A stretch of DNA of 64,000 nt from Tetraselmis striata (GCA_006384855.1 VCJN01002118.1:248001-312000); one strand, 5' to 3'; positions 10,801-20,251 are shown, counted from the first letter of the stretch. The notes: a model not told the origin generated them from the sequence alone. Translations and numbers: made by a program.

Positions 10801-13013
10801 GAAACAACATCTTGTGGTATTTACACAAGGACGGCACGCACCGCGAGGTACCGCCACCCAGTGAGCGAGACACGGTGATTATGGATGTGCATGTCAAGAT
10901 GGGCCATTTGGGGCGGGATCGGCTGCGCAGTGTTATCGCCGCTTCATATTTCTGGCCAGGGATGGTGGAGGATGTAGCCCGAGTCAAGAAGGCGTGTCCG
11001 GACTGCGATCGGCTGCAACATCGACCCGGCGGCACCAGCGGTCGCCCAAAGGCAGCCTCACCGCTGGACATGCAGCCGCTGCCGCACTTCGGCATGTTCT
11101 ACCGCTGGCACTTGGACTTGGCGGGGCCTTTTGAGGCCACCCGCAGTCGCAATGTCTGGGTGTTGGTGATGGTGGAAGCGGCGAGCAAGTGGGTGGAGTT
11201 GGTGCCGCTGCGCACCAAGGAGGCAGCCAACATACGACAAGCCTTTCAAGAGAGAGTGCTGGCGCGTTTCGCGGCGCCAGGCGAGGTGTGTACCGACGGC
11301 GGTACCGAGTTCAGCGGCGAGTTCCACGAGCTTCTCGTGGAGCATGACATCGATCATCCGAAGCCGCTGCCCTATCATCCGCAGCCCAATGGGTTGGCGG
11401 AAGGGATGGTGAAAACAGTCAAGGAGGCACTGATGCGCTATGTGGTTCAGCCCGGCAAGCGCGTCGTGTGGGACACTTTTCTGCCTTCCATCGAGCTGGG
11501 CTACCGTTGCAGCAAGCAAGCCAGCACCAGGTACAGCCCATACGAGTTGGTGTACGGCAGGGCACCCGTGTTTCCCGCGCAGGCGAGAGCGCTCTTTGAG
11601 GAGAGCGCCGTGGACTTCAACAGCCCGGAGGGCATGTGGGAGCTGATGACAGTGCGCGCGGAGCGTTTGGCGCTCATGGTGCCGACGGCGATGCACAACG
11701 TGGAAGCGGCGCAGCATCGTGAAGTGATGCGCTATCGCAGGAGGCGCGCGGGGTTGGTGGCGCCCGGAGTGCAACGCTTCAGCCCCGGCGACTTCGTCTA
11801 CGTGCAACAGCGGCAGCAAGACGCGCTCGATCCACGAGTGCGACCGGCTGTCTACAAGGTTTACGAGGTGAACGACAACGGAGTGGTGGTCATCCAAGGA
11901 GCTGACGGCGACACGGCGCGCGTGCGCGTTGAGGAGCTGGTGCGGTGCGCCGTTCCATACGTGGTGTTGCCAGCAGGATTTGAAGACCCAAATATGGCGT
12001 GCGAGGAGTGCGACGGGCGCGTCAGCACCCAGCGCAACCCGATCATCATCTGCGAAGACTGTGAACGAGGCTGGCACAAGTTGTGTCATCAGCCACCTGT
12101 GGCACGTGTGCCGCGGGGGGCATGGCGGTGTGCGGAGTGCAGCGCTGATGACGCAGCGTTGCCGGCACAGTGGACATCGGTGGCTTTAGCCGCCACAACA
12201 ATCAGTGACAACGACGACAGCGACGAGGAGATTCAAGACCCTGCCCCGCCTTTGCAGCCGACAAGAGCGGCAGTGGCAGCAAGACTGAACTGGGGCATGC
12301 CTGGCGCCTGGCACCCAGCAACTGTGACAAGAACGATGAACAACCTTCAAGCAGCCAATGACTATCTACCGGCAATCAGTAACCAAGTGAGCGAGTACGC
12401 TGCGCTAGCCAACGTGATCAGCTGGCGCGGCCGAGTAATCTTTGATCCGTGGGCGGGACATGGCAGCACCGCTGAGGCCTTGCGGCCGTGCGGTGCGACA
12501 GTGATCAACAACGACTTCAATCCGGTGTACCAAACTGAGATGTGCGAGGACGCGCTGGAATCCTTTGTGTACCAGTGCGCTCGCGATGTAACCGCAACTG
12601 TGGCGATGACGACGATGATGACGACGACGATGACGACAACGATGATGACAACACAGCCGCGGTTAGAGGCCCCTTTCATAGTGGTGACCTCCCCGTGGTT
12701 CCAACTACTTGATCTGGCGCTGCCAATCATGGCGTCATGCGCGGACATCCTTTTCGTGCAAGTACCAATCTTCTACATCGCGCAGGGACCTTCCCCGCGC
12801 ATGCAGTGGCTACGGCATCTAGGCGACTGTGGGCGGCTCCACATTATTGCCGGCGACATGCAGCGTAATCGCACTACGCGCCGATCAACCCTGTGGCTCG
12901 CGGTCTTCCGCGACAACGAGCTGCGAGAGCGAGAACTGCGAGCTGAGTGGCGTCACTCCGTGGCGTCAATTCACTTCCACACCGAGGCGTGCGCTGGCGA
13001 CCAGCATCACTGA
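7698..13013 (+). CDS. Retrotransposon Pol: C5-methyltransferase, RT, RNase H, integrase, PHD finger, second MTase-like domain
   Basis: 1771 codons, read in the +1 frame relative to gag, with TGA at 7695 bounding it. Domains in order: C5 cytosine methyltransferase, with motif IV Pro78-Cys79 (GWPCPGMSRAN), motif VI Glu123-Asn-Val, motif VIII HRVRRFW (162-168) and motif X GNA (284-286), with DNMT3-like spacing; a basic coiled stretch with a hydrophobic segment (about 350-390); reverse transcriptase (about 500-760, catalytic YADD 660-663); RNase H (Asp816, TDH 882-884); integrase, with zinc ligands H1065/H1070/C1100/C1103 and catalytic D1140, D1200, E1235; a GPF-like tail (about 1375-1415); a PHD finger (C1435, C1438, C1452, C1455, H1460, C1463, C1478, C1481); and a Rossmann methyltransferase-like end with DPWAGHGS (1583-1590) and SPWF (1665-1668), interrupted by a Met/Thr low-complexity run (1637-1652). 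Expression needs a frameshift in 7698-7801. All catalytic residues of RT and integrase are present. Confidence 0.93.
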   Translation: MPCWPTVRRWPDTGIRTSTRQPARPLGSVFKELSRRYPDLLPASAIKGWDSFPQDITAITAEDVRRLPYIDIVGCGWPCPGMSRANRNALGLRDRRSRLLFHVAAFIEKLEEKQPTGVGWLLENVDTSGDERLYIKESEKYITKIIGRALVIDEAGCGANHHRVRRFWTNMGDVERLKLAWERRADMQPRLLREVLPPHLRPHVNLPTPPNGVRVNKPGQPRALPTILARSDSDAYSGEGAGMLFNINTGEWERPTVHLKEELFGYEPNVIHGISLPDHERLIGNAMGLHSVAWIVGQLFVEQQRLRDLEELERAARAAQAAQRAERERREQRRMQRSCGRAWQQLCQQALCCWLLLIWLGGTSMHFGEASRLGNTTVLAMFVAVMVRASARYRREVTATSRAGRRAFGANAVSDGGGTAERSSAAAWANRGYTQASMNDHVEDVRSLKDPEKHWRCGRECEASQQQQLVELCDNFWDDVWVWSVSDLPAVNHWEFRIPTTNTQPIKRPKYRLSKTEWDFVDSWCKELLAAGAIRESQSPYSIPVVCPPKKDDDGNWTGIRVCLDARPLNSVTESWAYCMPKTDELLSKVAGARMYSGFDAKSAFHQLPIAEEDRHKTAFWGSDRQYEWCRMAMGFKNASQAWQRVMDEALGDLPFVAVYADDICVFSGAAEMSDAEVFQQHLQHLETVFQRLATAGIRLAPGKGRMAVRQIAFLGHWVDGEGVFPQHSKVEAVVKMPPPTDVAGLRRFLGMVGYYGKFIEQVAVKRKPLTKLTGKVPWEWGSEQQRAFEQLKADLVSAPVLRNPDWSRPFILHTDFSGAGLGAVLAQEDDEGQEYVVEFASRTCQGAEPNYASYEGECLAMLYGMDKFRYYLFGRQFVVVTDHRPLEWLMNTAQLRGKLARWAMRLSEYDFVVRYRKGAHHVNADCLSRGPVEGDPTELDGRGEFSPEGTVRHAAAFWCATAQSSRQPELSAWARRRVLDTAHEGTANGDLVAVTGELTAGPRRGDPWMDAEAMAELQAGNVNMPQPYARYTWRNNILWYLHKDGTHREVPPPSERDTVIMDVHVKMGHLGRDRLRSVIAASYFWPGMVEDVARVKKACPDCDRLQHRPGGTSGRPKAASPLDMQPLPHFGMFYRWHLDLAGPFEATRSRNVWVLVMVEAASKWVELVPLRTKEAANIRQAFQERVLARFAAPGEVCTDGGTEFSGEFHELLVEHDIDHPKPLPYHPQPNGLAEGMVKTVKEALMRYVVQPGKRVVWDTFLPSIELGYRCSKQASTRYSPYELVYGRAPVFPAQARALFEESAVDFNSPEGMWELMTVRAERLALMVPTAMHNVEAAQHREVMRYRRRRAGLVAPGVQRFSPGDFVYVQQRQQDALDPRVRPAVYKVYEVNDNGVVVIQGADGDTARVRVEELVRCAVPYVVLPAGFEDPNMACEECDGRVSTQRNPIIICEDCERGWHKLCHQPPVARVPRGAWRCAECSADDAALPAQWTSVALAATTISDNDDSDEEIQDPAPPLQPTRAAVAARLNWGMPGAWHPATVTRTMNNLQAANDYLPAISNQVSEYAALANVISWRGRVIFDPWAGHGSTAEALRPCGATVINNDFNPVYQTEMCEDALESFVYQCARDVTATVAMTTMMTTTMTTTMMTTQPRLEAPFIVVTSPWFQLLDLALPIMASCADILFVQVPIFYIAQGPSPRMQWLRHLGDCGRLHIIAGDMQRNRTTRRSTLWLAVFRDNELRERELRAEWRHSVASIHFHTEACAGDQHH
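7780..7806 (+). promoter_or_regulatory. Probable +1 programmed frameshift region between gag and pol
   Basis: Gag and pol overlap only in 7698-7801. Aligning the methyltransferase motifs puts the switch near the gag terminator, where CAG TAG G could be read as CAG then AGG after slipping one base, joining VQGAQ to RRYPDL. Stalling at a stop codon is a known way to drive +1 shifts. The exact site is inferred. A recent single-base deletion giving the same picture is an alternative. Confidence 0.4.
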
Positions 13014-13063
13014 GCGTCGATTGGCGCCCAGCGGCCGTTCACCCTTCTGGCGACCAACCGTCT

Positions 13064-13136
13064 GGGGGGGGGGGATGGGCCGCCCATTGAGCTGGTGACA
13101 GCGCCCCACGCGGGAATGCGAGCATGCGACGGCAGC
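13064..13136 (+). repeat. Polypurine tract and 69-bp segment duplicated beyond the 3' LTR
   Basis: Eleven G residues (13064-13074) act as the likely polypurine tract, but 62 bases separate them from the LTR instead of the usual few. The 69 bases 13067-13135 recur exactly at 14117-14185, just after the 3' LTR. Confidence 0.7.
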
Positions 13137-14108
13137 TGCCGCAGCATCCGTCACATCCGCGTGCGCGTGAAGAACGGGACAGCCAAGCCCTTCCGGGCCG
13201 GCTAGGGTTAAAGCTAGGGTTCCATACCCGGTTGAGACCACAGGCAGGGCACCTGATTGGTTAGGGTTCCATACCCTGGCCATAGCCCTGAGCGAGGCGC
13301 AAGGAGACATACATACCGGAGATCAGAGACCCGCCCAAGCACACCTAGGCGGGACTTCTAAGGGAATTCAGATAGCACCTCTAATCGGGACCTCTAACAG
13401 GGACCCCTAAGGTGGACTACCTGCAGAAGACGAAGTACTGTACTGCTGCTGGTACAAGGCGCAAGACTCACTGTAGCCGCAGCCGAGTAGTAGTATAGGA
13501 CTTGATGAGTACAATTAGACAAGGGCAGTGCGTAATGCGTCTGGCGCGCGGTGCGCGCACGGCGCGCGTGCTATTAGCACTTAGCGTGACGTGCGGCTGC
13601 CTTGCCATGGCCGCGATCGCGTGCTTATAGAGGGCCTCCGCCTTCTAGCGGTCCCTCTTCCCCCTTGTCTTGCCTGTGTGTGCCTGTGTGTGCCTGTGTG
13701 TGCCTGTGTTTGCCTATGACAGGCATAGGCAAGAGCCTGTGTACGGGACGGAGACGGTGTAAGAGACGGAGATCGGCTTGAGGAACGAGGGCCAAAGGTA
13801 ATCACGGTAGCCTGCGTGCTTGTCGTACGGTCGCACGCGTGCTGCCCGCTGCATCGTGCGCGCGCGCTGCTGGTGGTGCTGGGTTGTCACCATTCGACCC
13901 GGTACCGACGTAAAGTACTGTAGGAACGGTTGATAGCCGCGACCAGCACTGCATAAAGTACTGCACGGCGTGGCAGTGACCTGTGGTGAGAGGCTTCATT
14001 GCCACTGGCATTCACCCCCCTGAGTACGGGCAAGACCAGCAACGCTGGTCTGAACTAAAGCCCTATAGGCGTCTGAGAGGTGCCTGTAGTGACTTAGGTT
14101 CGCGTTCA
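13137..14108 (+). repeat. 3' long terminal repeat
   Basis: 972 bp, the copy of 2581-3542 with one extra TGCCTGTGTG unit. Boundaries were set by loss of identity with the 5' LTR on both sides and by TG/CA ends. Confidence 0.95.
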
Positions 14109-14185
14109 GGGGGGATGGGGGGGGATGGGCCGCCCATTGAGCTGGTGACAGCGCCCCACGCGGGAATGCGAGCATGCGACGGCAG
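14109..14185 (+). repeat. Second copy of the pre-LTR segment
   Basis: After the 3' LTR comes GGGGGGAT, then the 69-bp segment also found at 13067-13135. Similarity ends at GGCAG, exactly where the LTR would begin in the internal copy. Read on the minus strand, it adjoins the end of the non-LTR retroelement fragment and may be that element's 3' tail (C-rich, CCCCCCAT units). Confidence 0.7.
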
Positions 14186-14189
14186 GTGG

Positions 14190-14960
14190 AAGCAGGAACA
14201 TGAGAAGACGCAGAGTGGGCACGAGCACACGCATCAGACTTGGCCATCTGCACACCGGCAGAGAGAATGCCGCCCTGGGTACCATGCACGCAAGCCGAGA
14301 CCCGCTGCAACAGCCCCCGCCGTGTGCGCGACAGGTGACGGCGGAACTCAGCAGGTTGGCCGGCGACAAAGTTTCGAAGTGCCTGAACGGATTGACCACG
14401 AAGAAAGCAAGAGGTCGGGGCGGAAGGACCGCCAGGGAAGTTGCGCACAGCCAACAGCACCGCGAAGATGTAGACCACAGTCAAAGCGGACTTCCCGAGT
14501 CGGCCGCGGTCCTCAACCACAAAAGGGTAGTACCGGTGAACACCCTGCACTGGGGCGGAAGACGCCCGGTCCGCTGCCAACTTAGCATGCTCCGCCTCGG
14601 TCGCCGCGATTCCCGGGATGCACCAGCGGGGGTCGTTGCTCCAAGTGGGGGTCGTGGAGGACACGCACGCGAAGTCGATCATGTAATCGCACGCTGCCCC
14701 TCCCCACCCCGCCAGCGTCAGGTCCGACGGCCGCGAGCGGTCCGCTGGGCGCAGCCCACTCGTCTCAAGGGTCAAGTCGCCGGCTCCCGAGCGGTCCCGG
14801 TCAAGCACCGCCCCCGCATCAATTGCCACAGATGCCCACAGATTCTTCAAAGCGGTATGCATGCGGTGCTTGTAGTTCGCTACGGGGCATATGGGTAGAT
14901 GATCAACAGTCATTGATTGCCCTTCCCTATAATCAACAGTTTCAGTGCTACTGCAGTCTG
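14190..14960 (-). pseudogene. Non-LTR retrotransposon ORF2 C-terminal fragment
   Basis: The minus-strand frame carries RPSDLTLAGWGGAACDYMIDF, then PGIAATEAEHAKLAADR and HRYYPFVVEDRGRLG. This is the layout found after the RT domain in many algal LINE/RTE-like proteins: RP-D-GW, DxxV, an Ala/Lys-rich helix, then PFVVxxxGxxG. Only this end is present. The RT core is missing, so it is a 5'-truncated or interrupted copy. The frame continues in both directions into the LTR and the CTGCAG repeats, and those parts are not coding. Confidence 0.55.
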
Positions 14961-15140
14961 CACTGCAGCCTGCAGTACTGCAGCATGATGACTGCAGCCT
15001 GCACTGCAGCCTGCATGCAGCCTGCAGTACTGCAGCATGTTGACTGCAGCCTGCAGTACAGTCTGCCTGCAGCCTGCAGTACTGCAGCCTGCATGCAGCC
15101 TGCAGTACTGCACTACAGCCTACAGTACTGGAAAGTGGAA
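14938..15140. repeat. CTGCAG-rich short repeat cluster (right of the retrotransposon)
   Basis: About 200 bp built from the words CTGCAG, CCTGCAGTA and CTGCATGCAG, nearly all palindromic or half-palindromic. It is related to the smaller cluster at 2337-2440. Not a CRISPR array: there are no regular unique spacers, and the host is eukaryotic. Confidence 0.75.
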
Positions 15141-15493
15141 TGCAGCCCAACCCTGGTTTTTTCCCCGCCCCCGGACGACCGGCGGGACAGGATTCCCACT
15201 ACGGGCACCAGAGTACGCTACTACAGTCCGATTGATGCCGCCAGCCCGTCTTCAACAGCTATGTAGAAACGACTTGTGCCTCGTCCGGATATGTTGTATA
15301 TATACAACAAATGTTGTATATACACAACGGAAAGCACGGGCCCAGTACTATGGGCAAAACTGGCATGATAATGACGACCGAGGCGTCATGGGTGGCCCTC
15401 CGACACCCAAATACCTTACTTGATCCGGGACCGGTGGAGTCGGCAGATCGGTCAGCGGCACAGCAGTCACCACCACTCATCCACGCAGTCACC

Positions 15494-15739
15494 ATGAGAA
15501 AGCCTATCGAGGTTAAAAGCCGTGTGGCTACGCGTCGTGGGCCGTATGAAGCCCCTGCCCCCGGCAGGATACGCCAACAAAGGGCTTTTAAGTTTGGCAG
15601 CGTCGAGGAGTCGGTCGCCAATAACAAGTTTCGCATCAGGTGGGATGAGACCTCCAACGTCCTGAAGCTGCAACCCCACGGCGCAGGCGCCCTCACTGCC
15701 TCAGGTGTGGACCCCTTCCAACCCAAAACACTTGTCTAA
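15494..15739 (+). CDS. Conserved short exon at the left end of the TIR element, function unknown
   Basis: Frame from MRKPIEVKSRVATRRGPY to a stop at 15739. The deletion derivative at 23501-24524 carries a diverged copy (VAARRGPYQAPCPGILRQRR, then MKFGEVAESVVNN). Here the same block reads ATRRGPYEAPAPGRIRQQRA then FKFGSVEESVANN. Conservation at the protein level despite many base changes suggests it codes. It is perhaps an N-terminal exon of the transposase or a separate small protein. No domain recognised. Confidence 0.45.
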   Translation: MRKPIEVKSRVATRRGPYEAPAPGRIRQQRAFKFGSVEESVANNKFRIRWDETSNVLKLQPHGAGALTASGVDPFQPKTLV

Positions 15740-16445
15740 TACCTTGCCTCGATAGTAAGTCGAACAAACGTTCAAAATAAATGTTAGGTGCGAACAGAAT
15801 TGCATGGTTGCGGTGTTAAGCAATGTTGGCCTCAACACCCTTGTTTTCAGGGGACAAGACACGCGCCACAAAATAATCAAAGTGCCGACGTCTTGCCCCC
15901 GGGCTTTCACGGACGGGTAAACGTGATGATCACGGATACAACTTGGTACAAATGATGATCACGGATATAACTTGGTACTGTATTACCAAGTGGCGCCGTG
16001 GTTTATGGCTAACTAAGTCTATGAAGTAACTTGAGAGTTGAATTAGCGATGCGTCGATTTTTCAGAAAATTTTAAAAGAACGGGTTCTATATCACTGGCC
16101 TACAGTTCCATGAATTGCATTGCAAGCGCTTTGAAGTACCAGCAGCGAGCGCTTGCATTGCCAGCGCTTTGAAGTATCAGAGTTTTTTTTTCCATTACCA
16201 GCAGCAAGTAGCGACTAGCGAGTACCAGTACCAGTACCAGCAGTACCAGCAGCGAGTAGCGAGTACCAGTTTTCATAGCCTCCCAACCGTGAGATCGTGA
16301 TTAGACGGCTGTGTAATTAAGGACCGTGGGCGGGCGGGTGGGCAGGTGGGCGGGTGGGTGGGTGGGTGGATTCTAGTACTTAGTAGTAAATTCCGCACTT
16401 TGCCGCGACGAATTCCTGTTTGACGTTCGCGAGACCCGAAAGGAG

Positions 16446-19400
16446 GTGCATGCGGAGGGACAAAATCGCTCACGCGATATCCTCGTTTCCCGACTCAAGC
16501 TCGCGTTCCAACCGGAGGAGTCTTCGCCATCCTTCGCTGAAGGTTATTTCTATTACATTGACACCCGCGACGACTCGGAGTCGAAGCAGCAATGGTGGTG
16601 GAAGAGGCCCCGCCGACAGAACCTTCATCCGGGTGAGTGCCTTTCCAGTACTTTAGCCTTCTAATAGGCCAGTCGAGTGTGCTCATGGTGTGGATGGATG
16701 CAAGTGTCCTTGCTAGCAATCGACTAGTACTTCAAATACCTATCATGAGTAGTAATAAAGTTTTGTCTTGGCATATCTAATGCTGCACCGAATTCCTCTG
16801 CTGCTTTCAAGCATTCCTATTACTACCTAGCTCGAATATATTTGTGTCCATCATGTATGTGGATGGACGCATGTGTCCATGCTAGCAACCGACGATTGTT
16901 AACATGTCGAGCTTAAGTAATTATACAGTTTTCCTTTGATAGCACATGTACTGTTGCAATGAATTCATTACTTGATTTCAAGCAAGGCCATTATTCTCTA
17001 GCTGGAATATATTTGCGTCCATCATGTGGATGGACGCATGGCGTTGGGAAAAATAACTGAGTACATCAATGAGTATATTCGAGTTCATGTAAAGAGCTAC
17101 TATAGCATCGAACACCTTACATGGATTTAGTATTCGTTTTCCCTCTAGAGTCGCCATGCGTCCATCATGTGGATGGACTCGTGGTGACTCGAGGGGATGG
17201 TGTCGGACACCACACCACACCACCTACGCAATAAGCTCAAAATGTTTTCTTTCATGTGTACTATTTTACATACCTGTCGCGAGGCGTGGAAGTTCATCCA
17301 TCACGTTTCCGAGCGTAGGCTCTCAGAGATTCATCGCGATGTTACGGATTATGCGCTTCCATTCAAGCGGGCCAAGGCTCCCACGGTATTTCCCCCTCGC
17401 AGCCATGCAAGGGCATGGCTTCACCTCTACTTGTCCGACGCTAGCGGCAGGCTTGAGCATATTCCTAGCCCCTCTGGCGGACATGCGCAAAGCCATCGAC
17501 CACGCTGGATGAGGAAGTCTCGGGTCTACAAGTTGTATGTGGCCGACTGCAAGGATCAGAATAGTGAGTGCTCGATTCTATCATTCCCTCCCTGCCTCTC
17601 CCGGCCAATGGGCCCGCAACTCGTAGTACTAAATCTTTTGCATCAATGGCAACGTACTAACAAGATTCCCAAATAGATTTACGGAAGCCCGCATCTATTT
17701 CCTCCTTCCGCCAAGCGTGGCTGCAGTTCTTTCCGCATGTGAAGGTACCAAAGACCAATCGCTTCACCGAATGCAGCGTACGTGTGTGCTAGTTCCGCCA
17801 AGATTTCGCGGTACGGCCACAAACCGTCCGGGAGTCGTAATAACGGATACCATGTGTGTTGCTTGAGCAAACGCCTTGTCGTTCTAGCACGAAATTACTG
17901 TGATTTTGAATGCGGTACTAACTAAGTAACCTATCAATGGCATTGTTGCCGCAAACGTTATTCTAGGTACAACAAGGACCTTGTCAATAGAGCTGTCGCT
18001 CGGCGCGTGCAAGAGCAACATTTGGAGAGGGTACTGCACGAGAGGCATTTCTTGGAAGTGGCCTTGCAGTACTCCCGCCAAAACATGGACCTCTTTGTTT
18101 GCGAGATCGATGGCATGGATCAAGACAAGACCCGTCTTCCTCATCTTGTGCCATGGGACAAGCAAGGAGGTGGAGAAGAAGATCCTCCTGCAATGTCACT
18201 TGACATGCGTCAAGTACAACGGGAGCCAGCCGGGCGACGTGTACTACTTTTTCGACTGCTTCCCTCATGACAGTAGCAACACAATCACCGTCATGTACAA
18301 GACTATCAAGAAGGAGATCGAGAGGTGTGGCGAGGCATTGGACACTGTATGTGTGGTTCCAGCTCGACAACACTTGCCGAATAACAAGAACAAGTACGGC
18401 ATGTGCTTTTGCCAATGGCTCGTGCGCATGGGTTTTTGCAATGGATGTCCGACTCTCTTTCCTTCCAGTAGGGTAAGCCCCCCCCCCCCCCCCCCCCCCC
18501 CCAAAAAAAGAATAAAAACAAATCCGCACCATCCACTGACTTACATTATTTATGTTGACGGGTCCAACAGTCGCCAAGTGGGGGCTTACTAACTTATTCC
18601 TGTATTGCACGGCACACCTTCTAGGCACACCCACGAGCGCGTGGACCAAGTCTTCTCGAAATTCTCCGTGTGGCTTGACGACCACGCCGCATTCACCAAG
18701 GCTCAGCTTTTGCACGAGCTTCGTCAGGCCTTCACACCGACATGCAACTTCATGGAGCTCGAAGGAGTCCTCGACATCAAGACTTGGCTTGGCGATTGTC
18801 TTCCACGACAAGGCCAGGTGTTGAACACGGTGACTTCTAACCAGTTCGTCATCATGCAATCGGAGGTTGTGGTCAGTGGTGTACGCAACGCCATGTATTG
18901 CAATCGTTGGTCCGATACCGCAGAGCATGGGCCAGAGTTCATCCTTCGCGGAGTCCCCGACGGCACCCCTGCATACCTTGCTTCTCGCCCCCTCTACCAC
19001 TCCAAGGCTGACCCGGGCAAGGCTTTTGCTGAGACGGAGAAAGAGATTTGGAAGGCTGCGGATAGGTTGCACTTCTCCGCGGATGAGAGGCGAGATTGGG
19101 AGGAGGAATTCGCTTCGCTCCGGGAACTGGAGACGAGGGGTCGAACTCCCTTCCTGGCGTTTTGGCCTGAGTCTGCCACGGAGCTGGACACTTGGCTCGG
19201 CGCCTTGCTACATGGCAGAGATCTTGCCGCCGATGATCCCATGTCTCTACGTATGCGTTCCCAGCCTAGGCTTGACCAAACATGCCAAGTCATGGCGCGC
19301 AGGTGCGCCAACCTTCGGGAGGAGCTTCGGGTCTTGACGTACAACCCCATCACCATCAACACCTCCACTCAACGCCGGAAGCGCCGGCGGGGGGCGCAAG

Positions 19401-20251
19401 CGGCTATTACAACGGCTGGTGAGCACTCGAACGAGGCCGATAGCGAGGCAGACCGCCAGGAGTAGGAGTCGGGCCGTCGCGATCCCGTTGGAGAATGAGG
19501 ACACTACCCGTCGCGAGTTTGACGTCCGTCCCGGCAATTTGGTCGTCAACACCGCCGACAACCCCGGCGCGTACCGCGAAGAGGGTCTTCTGGGCGATTG
19601 GGAGAACAAGTACCTTGTGGCCTACGTAAGGTACCGATATGACGTCCATGATTTGGATGGCTTGCCCGAGGACCACACCGAAGATGACGAGTTGGACGTC
19701 ACCACGTGCGAGCCTTGGTTGTCGACGCCGCAGGGGACGCCCGACATCCCGCTCACCTTTGCCATCGCGGCGGCCCGACAAAGTCGCAACCCAGAACCGG
19801 ACTCATCTTGGGAGGCTGCAAAGAAGATGAAATGGTTGTCTATCACCACTATGACTCTATCGCTCTTCAGCTTGCGTTTCCCGAACGTCCGCCGGACTGC
19901 CCGCCAGTGCCAGCACGACTTCCGTGGCACCAAGCTAGCTGCCGTGACAAGCATGAAGGGCGTCGGCGTCTCGGAGATCAAGGATCCAGACAAAAAAACC
20001 TTGTTGTGCGCCGGCCCTTGGCAAAGCTTCGCTACACCATGCAATTGAAGGAAGAGGCGAACAGGGAGTGCGGTGCTTCGTTGCCCCTCGACGGCATTAG
20101 GCACATGGAGATCACGTCTTACGAGCTTGCAAGACTCCGTGCCGCGCTCAACGTCCACAAACTCGATGTCGACAACAAACGCAGGTGGTTCAACGACCAC
20201 CGCTTCAATGCAGATGAGAAGAAGTGCGTTTTGGACATGTTGACAATATAA
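16446..20251 (+). pseudogene. DUF7869-type transposon-associated gene, frameshifted
   Basis: Decayed multi-exon gene. A likely first exon at 16446-16632 ends in G|GTGAGT. Next comes WKFIHHVSERRLSEIHRDV to 17563 (A|GTGAGT), an exon from 17676 (SFRQAWLQFFPHVKVPKTNRF), and an exon from 17967 (HERHFLEVALQYSRQNMDLFV) to 18472. An intron at 18473-18624 holds a 25-base C run. The core LQLDNTCRENKNKYG-like signature and the following LSFLPVG joined to HTHERVDQVFSKF are diagnostic of the DUF7869 family. Splicing restores the last motif exactly. The reading frame shifts before QLDNTC and again after it, around 18160, and near 19465 and 19800, so an intact product is unlikely. The C-terminal part ends at 20251. 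Function in the family is uncertain; it often travels with mobile elements. Confidence 0.5.
16685..17185. repeat. Tandem ~165-bp repeats with a palindromic GCGTCCATC/GATGGACGC core
   Basis: Two diverged units (about 16685-16850 and 16851-17015) share, in order, TGGATGGA.GCA.GTGTCC, GCTAGCAA.CGAC, a GAATTC-containing middle, and GGAATATATTTG.GTCCATCAT. Partial units follow near 17017 and 17154. Each unit junction can fold as GCGTCCATC-ATGT-GGATGGACGC. It lies in the presumed first intron of the DUF7869-type gene. Confidence 0.65.

Larger units (their letters stand above)
2581..14108 (+). mobile_element. Ty3/Gypsy-type LTR retrotransposon carrying DNA-methyltransferase and PHD modules
   Basis: An 11.5-kb element. 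LTRs (2581-3542 and 13137-14108) begin TG and end CA. The internal region has an 890-base leader and two long overlapping ORFs: gag-protease at 4436-7801 and methyltransferase-RT-RNase H-integrase-PHD-methyltransferase-like at 7698-13013. The domain order RT-RNase H-integrase is that of Ty3/Gypsy. From the parts I compared, the LTRs differ by about two substitutions plus one 10-bp tandem unit, so the insertion is recent. The two ORFs have no internal stops, so the element may be competent. No clean target-site duplication is visible (GGGTG before, GGGGG after). The extra domains are discussed under the ORFs. Confidence 0.93.

Noticed and set aside
11058..12089. Minus-strand 343-codon frame inside the integrase region
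   Set aside because: Shadow of the catalytic integrase frame. His/Arg/Leu-rich without motifs.
14940..15130. CRISPR-like array of CTGCAG words
   Set aside because: No regular repeat/spacer pattern, palindromic short words, and a eukaryotic context; simple satellite.
17984..19072. Minus-strand 362-codon frame
   Set aside because: Runs opposite the DUF7869-type gene and across its poly-C intron; no family features.
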